DNA of 64,000 nucleotides from an uncultured Prevotella sp. GTDB lineage: Bacteria > Bacteroidota > Bacteroidia > Bacteroidales > Bacteroidaceae. The notes beneath the pieces were generated by a model that saw only the letters and a program-made list of their open reading frames with translations, was not told the DNA's origin and searched no databases. The position numbers and the translations under genes are program-made. Position 1 is the stretch's first letter; each line of letters opens with the position of its first letter. Positions 24,781 through 32,533 of the stretch are shown here, one piece after another. The stretch spans positions 62,001 to 126,000 of the forward strand of contig ONBG01000001.1 in the NCBI GenBank assembly GCA_900316015.1, given 5' to 3'.

Positions 24781-25494
24781 ATGGACATAAACAACATTGA
24801 AAAAGAGCTTTTGTCAAACGAGGTAGGAACAGAGTTCCTTCCATGGATAGGAAATGACTATGAATTTGGGGTAACTTATACCCCAAAAGGAGAATTAGTT
24901 TATGGCACCAAGCAAGATCCGGGAGTACGTTTGTTAGCTCTTGGGGAATCACATTATGCGGATGACTTTGACAAAACTGATCCAAAGTTCCACGACTTTA
25001 CAAAAGAAGTCGTAAGAGATTACCTTGCAGGTAGAAGTGGCAAGCAAAACTTTCAAAGATGGATGAATACATTATTGAAATTTGAAAGATCTATTTCAGG
25101 CAATGAAACCTCTGGTTTAGAGTCTCAAGAAATATGGAATCATTTGGCATTTTATAATTTTTTGCAGACCCCTCTCTCTATGCCTCGTATGCAGCCCAAT
25201 GATACGGAATTAGTAGAAAGCAAAAAGCCGTTTTTCAAGGTTCTAGACTTATTAGAGCCTGATATCATCTTGGTCTGGGGTAGAAGATTATATTCGAGCC
25301 TCCCTATGGAGTCAGACTATTTTACAGGTAAGGAGGGAGAAGGTATATATATAGACGGCTATCGTGCAGATAGTTTGATATATTGCAAAAAAAATGGCCA
25401 TCAAAGTTTGGCTATTTCTCTATATCATCCTTCTGTTGGATTTGATTGGAGATTTTGGAATAGTATTATAAAGAAAGGAGTTGCAAATGTCTGA
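24781..25494 (+). CDS. uracil-DNA-glycosylase-like fold protein
   Basis: 237 residues. Three blocks recall the UDG superfamily: VRLLALGESHYADD (position of the GExPG motif), WNHLAFYNFLQTP, and the C-terminal ISLYHPSVGFDWRFW (the HPS motif), with PDIILVWGRRLYSSLP between them. A catalytic Asp/Asn is not obvious, so the substrate may not be uracil. It belongs to a poorly studied branch and was called from motif layout only. It overlaps the next gene by eight bases and follows the WYL regulator directly, which suggests a regulated genome-protection or nucleic-acid-editing unit. Confidence 0.6.
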   Translation: MDINNIEKELLSNEVGTEFLPWIGNDYEFGVTYTPKGELVYGTKQDPGVRLLALGESHYADDFDKTDPKFHDFTKEVVRDYLAGRSGKQNFQRWMNTLLKFERSISGNETSGLESQEIWNHLAFYNFLQTPLSMPRMQPNDTELVESKKPFFKVLDLLEPDIILVWGRRLYSSLPMESDYFTGKEGEGIYIDGYRADSLIYCKKNGHQSLAISLYHPSVGFDWRFWNSIIKKGVANV

Positions 25495-26914
25495 CAGAAT
25501 GAATCGTGCTAACATGAATACCAATATGGAACATTACAAAAACATCAACTATGGACATTTCAAACAGCTTTGTGATGATATATTTATCCACGAAGAATGT
25601 TTGGAACAGTTATGGAATATGGCCAGAGGTAATTCTAGATACGATTGGTTGAAATCTTCTGATTTCAAAATCCCAAAAGATTTCAATAGCGAACATAAGT
25701 TTTTCGAAAGTCCAAAAGAATATCTAAGCAACTATTTAAGTTGTCTTATTCAAGAAGAAGTAAATTACGAGCAGAATTCTGAAAGTAATTGCTCTCCTTA
25801 TATTAATTGCGCTTTTCAATCACTGAGTGGTCCCCGTCAAAAGGAGCCATATCGAATTATGCTGTCTAATCTATATGATAAGAATGGAAAAGATATTTAC
25901 ATAGTGATATTTACGAAAGAAAATTTCGAGGAGGGATTAGCAGCTCAAAAACAAGATTTAAATATCTCTGCACAAAAATATCCGACCCAAAAAATTTATA
26001 AAAAAATAAGCGATGGATTAGAAATAATAAATAGCGAATGGGATGAGATAAATAGAGAAATAGATGACCCAAACAAAAAGGTGAACTTTTGCATTTGTCG
26101 TATATTCTCACGCTCTTATATTCCTTCGCCCTTTAGTGCGCAGTCTGGCTATAAACTTGACATGGCAAATATTAATCCTTTTTCTACCAATAAGCTTAAA
26201 TGGCTATCATTGAATCTTGAAGATATAGAAAAAGATTTCAATAGCAATATTGATTTGGCAGAGAATATCTATAACCATTGTCAAAAAAATGGAAGATTAA
26301 GAGCTATAAGTGAATTTATTAAACAGAATAGCGATAATATCCAAACAAATCCTAGATCAGAAATAACTAAGGATGAACTAAGACGGTATTTGAAAGAATC
26401 CGTCCGAAGAGCTCGTATCAATCCAAATACAGTATTACGTATAGGCTTTAATTCTCAAACGCTGGTAGAAAACGCAAGTGGGCAAAATGATGCCCCTTGT
26501 TTAGCACAATATGTAATTCCTATTTATAGAGGCGATAATAAAAAAACGCCATGTGCTGGCCTTGTAGTAAAAGTTGTGGACATAGCAAGCAGAAGTGCAG
26601 ATGCCTACAATAACCAATGCGTATTAGATGATTTAAACAATGCAACAAAAGAATATAAAGAACAAATATTAAAACATACAACTCAATTTCCACAAGATTG
26701 GAAAGTCTTTTTAGAAAAATTAAAAGAGCAAGTAAATTTCTTATCTGGGTACGTCGGTGTATTTGTCAAGATGGCAAAGATGAAAACCAATACAACATAC
26801 CTGTATCCTACTATTTGTACTATTAAAATGGTATTTAAGGACTCTCTTTTTTATTGTAACGGCGATACAAATAACTGGAGTTACATACCTGATGATGCCA
26901 AATTGGACATATGA
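25487..26914 (+). CDS. uncharacterised 475-residue protein
   Basis: I do not recognise this protein. It is soluble, charged and without signal peptide or clear transmembrane helix. Residues ~1-200 form one region; ~285-430 (from ITKDELRRYLKESVRRARINPN, through IPIYRGDN, GLVVKVVD) looks like a second mixed alpha/beta domain with a faint resemblance to DUF3825-type C termini, which I do not rely on. A good ribosome-binding site (AAAGGAG at about 25474) sits before the ATG at 25487 and decides the start. It is the last gene of the WYL/UDG-like operon and ends before a strong terminator. AT content is clearly higher than in flanking core genes. Confidence 0.7.
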   Translation: MSDRMNRANMNTNMEHYKNINYGHFKQLCDDIFIHEECLEQLWNMARGNSRYDWLKSSDFKIPKDFNSEHKFFESPKEYLSNYLSCLIQEEVNYEQNSESNCSPYINCAFQSLSGPRQKEPYRIMLSNLYDKNGKDIYIVIFTKENFEEGLAAQKQDLNISAQKYPTQKIYKKISDGLEIINSEWDEINREIDDPNKKVNFCICRIFSRSYIPSPFSAQSGYKLDMANINPFSTNKLKWLSLNLEDIEKDFNSNIDLAENIYNHCQKNGRLRAISEFIKQNSDNIQTNPRSEITKDELRRYLKESVRRARINPNTVLRIGFNSQTLVENASGQNDAPCLAQYVIPIYRGDNKKTPCAGLVVKVVDIASRSADAYNNQCVLDDLNNATKEYKEQILKHTTQFPQDWKVFLEKLKEQVNFLSGYVGVFVKMAKMKTNTTYLYPTICTIKMVFKDSLFYCNGDTNNWSYIPDDAKLDI

Positions 26915-26963
26915 ATAGCGATTTTTACAGCTATTAAATTCATGATCTTGGTTTTGGATATAT

Positions 26964-26994
26964 AAGTCTGTGCTGCAAATTTCAGCACAGACTT
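26964..26994 (+). terminator. terminator closing the WYL operon
   Basis: A perfect 12-base stem (AAGTCTGTGCTG / CAGCACAGACTT) with a 7-base loop. Confidence 0.85.
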
Positions 26995-27025
26995 AATAAT
27001 AAAGTTACAAGAAAAAGTTTGATAA

Positions 27026-27265
27026 TTAATTCTCGCCTGTTGAAAGTTTATGAACATGCAAAAAAATATCATTCAATGCCGTCATTCCTGGTTCTTTTCT
27101 TCTTGCGTTCTTTTCCTGCTTCTTTCTCGCTTCCTCAATGGCTTTCTCATAGCCGGTGAGAGCGGCGAATGGCGAGAACTGCGCAGCACGGTTATACATG
27201 CTCATCCTCGGCTGCTTCGAGGAGGCATATTGTGGAAGGTTGATGATGTCGTCTTAGTTGCCCAT
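27026..27265 (-). pseudogene. YolD-like gene with a nonsense codon
   Basis: Read from the ATG at 27263-27265 the product would be a 79-residue protein with DDIINLPQYASSKQPRM and YNRAAQFSPFAALTGY, the signature of the YolD-like family linked to translesion DNA polymerases. Codon 4 is TAA (27254-27256), where relatives have tyrosine. Re-initiation at the internal ATG of MSMYNRAAQ is possible. No polymerase gene is adjacent, so this is probably the remnant of a mobile mutagenesis cassette. Confidence 0.75.
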
Positions 27266-27317
27266 TTGTATTCTTTGTTAGGATATGAACAAAAAATATG
27301 CTCTTCTTTTTTAAAGG

Positions 27318-27825
27318 TTATAGGAATATGGCCATGTAAAGAGGTAGGGTCATCATGTGGTCCTTCTCACCTACGTTGTAGTTGCCCAACTTGATGGCAT
27401 GATAAACGTGATATTTCTCAGGATGGTTCAACATAGCCTCTGACTCCAAGAAGAGAGCCCGTGGCGATAACATCATATCTGCCGTCGACCTTGAAAAACT
27501 TCAAAGAGGCACGGGCGTTAGGACATTCCTGTATCTCGTCAAGGACAATACACGTTTCTCCCTCTTCGAATACTGTTTCAGGAATCATGGCAGAGATATT
27601 CATGATAATATCGTCAACAGCCTTTGACTGCTCGAAGGCAAGTTTGTAGTCGTCATGCTCCACAAAGTTAAGATATACTACGTTCTTGTAGTTCTTCCTT
27701 GCGAATTGCATCACTGAGAATGTCTTGCCACACTGCCTGCAACCCTTTATGACAAGGGGCTTGTGCCCTGCTGTGGCTTTCCATGACGCAAGGGTCCTGT
27801 CTATCTTTCGTTTAAGTGGTTCCAT
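27318..27825 (-). pseudogene. AAA ATPase (DUF4143 family), internally deleted
   Basis: The first ~130 residues are an intact P-loop ATPase start: KGCRQCGKT (Walker A), CIVLDEIQECP (Walker B) and VIATGSLLGVRGY. The frame then stops at 27418-27420, and the last ~35 residues of what looks like the same protein (HPEKYHVYHAIKLGNYNVG ... LPLYMAIFL) follow in another frame down to 27318. An internal deletion with frameshift is the simplest reading. These ATPases are often mobile or duplicated in Bacteroidales. Confidence 0.75.
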
Positions 27826-28222
27826 AAATAAAATGAGATGTGGACGATCTTTGGTGCAAATTTACTGCTTTCCCTTCAATTAGCAAAGAGCAAATCCACT
27901 TTTCTAAGCGACTTTTCTTCATCTATTCCACTTTTTAAAGCGACTTTTCTTCATATCATGCCTCTTTTCCATGTGACTTAGTACCACCTTGATACTTTTA
28001 AAATCATCAAAGACAGGGAAAGAGGACTTCGGTTCGGTCTATGCCCATGTGCGCACAGGTAAGGCCAACGTGAAAACGTTACAGGATTCACTATCAGGCA
28101 GCTTGAATGGGAGAAATACCGCTCCCTGCAATACACCTCGTCCGCCCTCATTTCGAGCATCGTGATAAAGTACTAAAAAGTAAAAGCAAAAAAGATAAAG
28201 AGCAGTAAACGTCACAATGCCA
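27826..28222. other. gene-poor junction region
   Basis: Contains a 17-base direct repeat AAGCGACTTTTCTTCAT at 27906-27922 and 27938-27954. The stretch 28015-28160 reads as a degraded coding fragment on the plus strand (EDFGSVYAHVRTGKANVKT, then WEKYRSLQYTSSALISSIVIKY in another frame); I do not recognise its parent. Confidence 0.45.
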
Positions 28223-28850
28223 TCAGCAGTTTCTCCGATATTCCGATGGCGATAGATTGATTCGCTTTTGCACATACCGGCTGAAATAAGATACGGAAGA
28301 GAAATTCATCTGTTCTGCAATTTCCGTCAGCGAGAGTCCTTTTTGCCGGAGTAGGCGGGTGATTTCCTGTATGGTGAAGCGGTCTACCCAGTAAGAGGCC
28401 GGTTTCCCGCTTACCTTTTTACAGATTTCCGACAGATAATGTGGCGTGATGCAAAGGCGTGAAGCGTAAAAATCGAGGTTTCTGTTGCGGATATATTCAC
28501 CGTTATTCAGCAGTTCAATGAACTTCTGCAGCAGGAGGGCGACACGCTCCGACACTTGCAAGTTCTTGTGGCTGCGTGCGTGAATGTTGTAGAGGTCCAG
28601 AATGTGTGCGGTCAGCAGACTGCCTAATAATTCTTCACGGAAAAGATGCTTGTCGTCTTCCATGCGCATGCGAAGATATTTTAAGGCTGTCTCACATATC
28701 CGGAAATCCTGTTCGGAAAGTTTCATGACCGGATTCCGCAAGCGTGACAGATGACCGATGATGCCATAATTGCTGCGGATGGCAATCGACGTAATGAAGG
28801 TTTCCGAAAGATTCATCAGAATGCCTTGAAAATCATCGGATGCAGAAAAA
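28223..28850 (-). pseudogene. AraC family regulator, N-terminally truncated
   Basis: The last ~210 residues of an AraC regulator are intact: part of the sensor domain (SDDFQGILMNLSETF) and a complete double helix-turn-helix (LDFYASRLCITPHYLSEICKK, LSLTEIAEQMNFSSVSYFSRYVQK). Upstream of about 28850 the frame continues only as antisense of an aldo/keto reductase fragment, so the N terminus was replaced. No proper start or promoter is seen. Confidence 0.75.
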
Positions 28851-29340
28851 CTACGAACACTTCTTATTTCAACGAAGAGCAGTTGGGAAACGCCGTCAGG
28901 CATAGCGGCATTAAACGCGAGGAGTTTTTCATTGCCACCAAATTGTGGGTGCAGGACTATGAAGTTGAAGATGCGCTCCGTGCTTTTGAGCTTTCGATGA
29001 GGAAACTTCGTCTGGAGTATATCGACCTCTATCTGCTGCACAAGCCATACGGTAATTATTATGCTGCATGGCGGGTCTGCGAGAAGCTTTATAAAGAAGG
29101 GCTTATCCGTGCCATCGGTGTGACAAGTTTCTCCAATGAACGCTTGCAAGACCTTTTTTTGCACAATGAGGTGAAGCTTGCCGTTAACCAGCTGGAAACC
29201 CATCCGTTCTTCCAACAGCAGGCAGCCAACCATTTTCTGCAATGCGAGGGCATACAGCATGAGGCATGGGCACCGTTTGCAGAAGGGCAGAATGACATCT
29301 GGAACAATTCTGTATTGAAAGCCATCGCTGAAAAGCATGG
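28851..29340 (+). pseudogene. aldo/keto reductase fragment
   Basis: SYFNEEQLGNAV, EFFIATKLWVQDY, LRLEYIDLYLLHKP, IRAIGVTSFSNERL and VNQLETHPFFQQ are consecutive aldo/keto reductase blocks, corresponding roughly to residues 50-210 of the family. The N-terminal NADPH-fold start with the catalytic Asp-Tyr region and the C-terminal part are missing, replaced by pieces of an AraC gene and an F420-type reductase. Confidence 0.75.
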
Positions 29341-29723
29341 TCGATGCAGCACGTTTTGGAGAAAGGGTATTCAACTGTGTACAAGGTATTCATTCAACGG
29401 AAGTTCTTGCTTCTGTTGGAAAGAGCGACCTTGCAGGGAAGATACTGATAGATTGGTCCAACCCTTATCTCTACGACGGCAGGCACATCTCGCTCGACCC
29501 GCGATGGAGCGGCCATACAAGTCTGGGCGAAGCCAATCAGGCATTGTTGCCCGAAACGGAAGTGGTAAAGACCTTGAACTACCTCTGCCACCATTTGATG
29601 ACTCATCCAGGACTTTTGCCGGAAGCCCCAACGGGCTTTTATTGTGGCAACGATAAGGGAGCCAAAGCGGAATTAGCAAAACTGCTGGCCGATTTCGGCT
29701 GGAAGGATACGCTCGACTTGGGA
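29341..29723 (+). pseudogene. NADPH/F420-dependent oxidoreductase fragment
   Basis: The blocks KSDLAGKILIDWSNP, SLGEANQALLPETEVVKTLN and GFYCGNDKGAKAELAKLLADFGW belong to the NADP oxidoreductase coenzyme-F420-dependent family. The nucleotide-binding GxGxxG start and the C terminus are missing. It is fused at both ends to unrelated genes. Confidence 0.7.
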
Positions 29724-29726
29724 TGC

Positions 29727-29980
29727 ACCTTGGCATAACTGATGAACTTGTCTACATAGGGCAGGATGGTTTCCACGCTGCCCTGCATGGTGGGAATGGC
29801 ATAGCTCTGACCCTGCGGACCGTCACCGTTGGCGAGGACTGCACCGAAGTACAGCCGTGCCATTCGTGCGGCACCGCCTCCATGCATACCTGCGAGGTTG
29901 CTGCCAAAGACAAAGATCTCGTTGGGCTTGAGCGATGTGATGTAGTCGGGTGTGATGCGTTTTGAGTAATCTTTCTCCAT
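29727..29980 (-). pseudogene. macro-like (A1S_2505-type) protein, C-terminally truncated
   Basis: From the ATG at 29978-29980 the sequence TPDYITSLKPNEIFVFGSNLAGMHGGGAA is the signature of a small macrodomain-like family found in phages and many bacteria. After about 84 residues the frame runs into antisense of the F420-type reductase fragment and ends at 29639. The second half of the domain is lost. Confidence 0.65.
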
Positions 29981-30075
29981 AGTTGGTGGTATTTGGATTG
30001 CATATGACAGCGGATTTGCCTTGGAACTGTGCGTATGCAATGATTTATAAAAAAGATGTGATGATCTTCTTTTCA

Positions 30076-30744
30076 TCAACCTATCAATTTCAGTAGTTGC
30101 CTATCGGTAGCCTCAGGTAATATCGTCTTCAGGTGATTAAATATCTTTTGAAAGGATGCTTCTGGGGAGCAGTCACATCTGCAAGCATCAGCACCATAGA
30201 GTTCCTCGGGCGTATTGAGCAATGACCACCCCCAGCCATATTCGTGGTTGTGTTTGTCATGAGGATAGACGAAATCCCCAATCACAATGTAGGTTGCCAT
30301 TTCCAACCTTGTCAGATAGCCGTCAAATTTACTTCGCATGCCTTTCCCATTAAAGCCGCATGCAGTGCGAAGCTCTCTTGTAATAAGGCTTCCCTTTGAA
30401 TGAAGCATGCTAAGGATTGCCTCTTCGATTGAATCGTCAGCAGGATAAGAATATTTACTTCTTCTGTAATTGCAGAAATCCGGCCACCACTCTTTGCTGA
30501 TGAATCCAGCTTTCTTGTTGAAGAATTTTCCATACATGCATGGCATTCCCGTCACTATCTCACCCTTCCATTTCCAAAGTGGCCATTCCCATCCACCATT
30601 AGGCAGAGCTACATATCCACAATCTTCATCGACAATTTCTTCTGCCGAGAAACCGACGATGCCACTGTCGAGCAACGGCAAAAAGCCAATTTGCTGAATC
30701 AGTTCCATCAGACCTGATGCTGAATAAATCTCAGGAAACTCCAT
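30076..30744 (-). CDS. AlkZ-related winged-helix protein
   Basis: 222 residues with an N-terminal GGWEWPLWKWKGEI block, MYGKFFNKKAGFISKEWWPDFCNYRRSKY and a winged-helix-like region ending YIVIGDFVYPHDKHNHEYGWGWSLL. I associate this arrangement with proteins named AlkZ-related, distant from the AlkZ/YcaQ interstrand-crosslink glycosylases. The catalytic QxQ motif of AlkZ is not evident, so glycosylase activity is doubtful. The gene appears intact, surrounded by broken genes. Confidence 0.65.
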   Translation of the reverse strand: MEFPEIYSASGLMELIQQIGFLPLLDSGIVGFSAEEIVDEDCGYVALPNGGWEWPLWKWKGEIVTGMPCMYGKFFNKKAGFISKEWWPDFCNYRRSKYSYPADDSIEEAILSMLHSKGSLITRELRTACGFNGKGMRSKFDGYLTRLEMATYIVIGDFVYPHDKHNHEYGWGWSLLNTPEELYGADACRCDCSPEASFQKIFNHLKTILPEATDRQLLKLIG

Positions 30745-30888
30745 CTTCTTTGTTTTCTTATTTTACATGTTGTACGATTGGAAAAGTAACATGCTTCTAC
30801 AATAACACAGTATGTGTATTACATGTTGCCACAAAATTACAAAAAAATAAAGTAATAAACCACAAAAAGACAAGAATAGGATAGAATT

Positions 30889-30963
30889 GTACCCGACAAC
30901 ATTATAGTCCGAGGCTTCATCATCGACTCTTCCACCGGAGCTCTCACTGAAGTGAGCGAATAA
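30889..30963 (+). pseudogene. carbonic anhydrase 3' remnant
   Basis: The last 24 codons of a beta carbonic anhydrase (NIIVRGFIIDSSTGALTEV), close to the end of the intact gene at 12279-12821. Nothing upstream matches. It marks the left edge of a duplicated carbonic anhydrase-hsp20 segment. Confidence 0.85.
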
Positions 30964-30983
30964 AGGCGTATGAATGCCACTAA

Positions 30984-31307
30984 TGTCAGCAAAGTGTAAA
31001 TATTTTAAGCATTGCTGACAACAATGGCACGAGTTGGATGCCGCGTGTAAACGTTACAGCACCTGCTATCAATGTCAAGGAAAACGACAAGGCTTACGAA
31101 GTTGAGCTTGCAGCCCCTGGCACCACCAAGAAGGAGCACTATCTGCGCCGCGAGTTCTCATACAGCAATTACGCGCAGGCTCTGACGCTGCCTGACGACG
31201 TGGAGAAAGACAAGATTGAGGCTAAAGTAGATAACGGCGTGCTTCATATCACACTTCCTCGCACGGGCAAGGCAGAGAAAGAGACAAAGAAGATTGAGGT
31301 CGCTTAA
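30984..31307 (+). pseudogene. hsp20 copy with two deletions
   Basis: The operator inverted repeat (30984-31021) is preserved. The sequence then jumps from GGCACGA straight to GTTGGATGCC, removing the -7 box, leader, ribosome-binding site and N-terminal arm of the copy at 13912. A second in-frame deletion after AAPGTTK removes beta strands 3-5 and the acidic loop. An 89-residue frame (31038-31307) remains open but lacks half of the alpha-crystallin domain. Confidence 0.85.
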
Positions 31308-31336
31308 CCGACTTTCGGTTCTGCTCTGAAACATGG

Positions 31337-31440
31337 GGACTGCTCTTTGGGTCAGTCCTTTTTTATTTGTGAGGTAACATAAGCAAAATCATACTGCGTC
31401 AGGCCGGTATCATCTATGCGAAATATAGATGGTGCCGGCT
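31337..31440 (+). terminator. two terminators of the decayed hsp20 copy
   Basis: GGACTG/CAGTCC with T6 (31337-31364), and the 12-base GCCGGTATCATC stem (31403-31414 with 31428-31439), both counterparts of those at 14393 and 14461. The second overlaps the 3' end region of the convergent acr3 gene. Confidence 0.7.
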
Positions 31441-31444
31441 TTTT

Positions 31445-32479
31445 TCATGAGAATCTATATCTCGTCGCTTTGGCAATTTTTACCAAGGAGAGCATGATAG
31501 GCACTTCGGTGAGTACGCCCACGGTAGTGGCAAGAGCAGCACCGCTCTGCAAGCCGAACAGACTGATAGCTACGGCGACAGCCAACTCGAAGAAGTTGGA
31601 CGCTCCAATCATTCCTGCCGGGGCCGAAATGTCGTAGGGCAGGTGCCAGGTCTTGGCCCAACCATAGGCAACGGCAAAGACGAGGTAGGTTTGGAGGATG
31701 AGCGGCACGGCGATGAGCACGATATGGAGAGGATTGCGCAGAATGGTCTCACCTTGGAAGGAGAAGAGAATGACGAGTGTGAGCAACAATCCGGCTGTGG
31801 TGTATCGGTCGAACTTGTGTACGAATACTTGCTCGAAATACTCCTTGCCCTTCCGCTTGATGACCATTGTGCGCGTGATGATACCGGCGATGAGCGGAAG
31901 CACTACGAAAAGCACTACACTCAGCAGCAGTGTGTCGTAGGGTATCTCCACACCGCTCACTCCCAAGAGCAGAGCCACGATGGGCGCGAAGGCCACGAGG
32001 ATGATAAGGTCGTTGACAGCCACCTGCACGAGTGTGTAAGCAGGATTGCCGTTGGAGAGATAGCTCCAGATAAACACCATCGCCGTGCAGGGAGCGGCTC
32101 CTAAGAGCACGGCACCAGACAGATATTCGTGGGCCAGTGGCGTAGGTATCCACCGCTGAAAGACCACAAAAAGAAACAACCATGCGATGCCGAACATAGT
32201 GAAAGGCTTGACGAGCCAGTTGACCACACACGTCACTACCAGCCCCTTGGGGTGCTTGGCCACATTTTTCACGCTTTGGAAGTCCACTTTCATCATCATC
32301 GGATAGATCATCACCCAGATGAGAATGGCCACGGGAATGCTCACATGAGCATACTCAAAACGCGAAAGCGTCTGTGGAAGGGCAGGCAGAAACTTGCCCA
32401 CCGCAATGCCAACAACAATACATAGCAGTACCCATAACGTAAGGTACTTGTCAAAGAATCCAATTTTTCTTTCTTCCAT
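31445..32479 (-). CDS. acr3: ACR3-family arsenite efflux transporter
   Basis: A 344-residue inner-membrane protein with ten hydrophobic helices that exports As(III). Family marks are GAAPCTAMVF with the essential cysteine in helix 4 and the GxIGASNFFELAVAVAI segment near the C terminus. It is the last gene of the ars operon on this strand, 54 bases after arsA. Its 3' end meets the decayed hsp20 copy. Confidence 0.95.
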   Translation of the reverse strand: MEERKIGFFDKYLTLWVLLCIVVGIAVGKFLPALPQTLSRFEYAHVSIPVAILIWVMIYPMMMKVDFQSVKNVAKHPKGLVVTCVVNWLVKPFTMFGIAWLFLFVVFQRWIPTPLAHEYLSGAVLLGAAPCTAMVFIWSYLSNGNPAYTLVQVAVNDLIILVAFAPIVALLLGVSGVEIPYDTLLLSVVLFVVLPLIAGIITRTMVIKRKGKEYFEQVFVHKFDRYTTAGLLLTLVILFSFQGETILRNPLHIVLIAVPLILQTYLVFAVAYGWAKTWHLPYDISAPAGMIGASNFFELAVAVAISLFGLQSGAALATTVGVLTEVPIMLSLVKIAKATRYRFS

Positions 32480-32533
32480 GATAAACGAAAACGATATTAT
32501 CTTTCTTTGTGATACAGATGAAAAGCTCTGTTG

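Noticed and set aside
27050-27394. A 114-codon plus-strand frame
   Set aside because: It is antisense to the YolD-like relic and the tail of the ATPase relic, both of which have clear family signatures on the minus strand.
28751-29656. A 301-codon frame that could be read as one aldo/keto reductase
   Set aside because: Only about residues 37-197 are reductase; the N-terminal part is antisense of an AraC gene, and the last ~100 residues are an out-of-frame reading of an F420-type reductase fragment.
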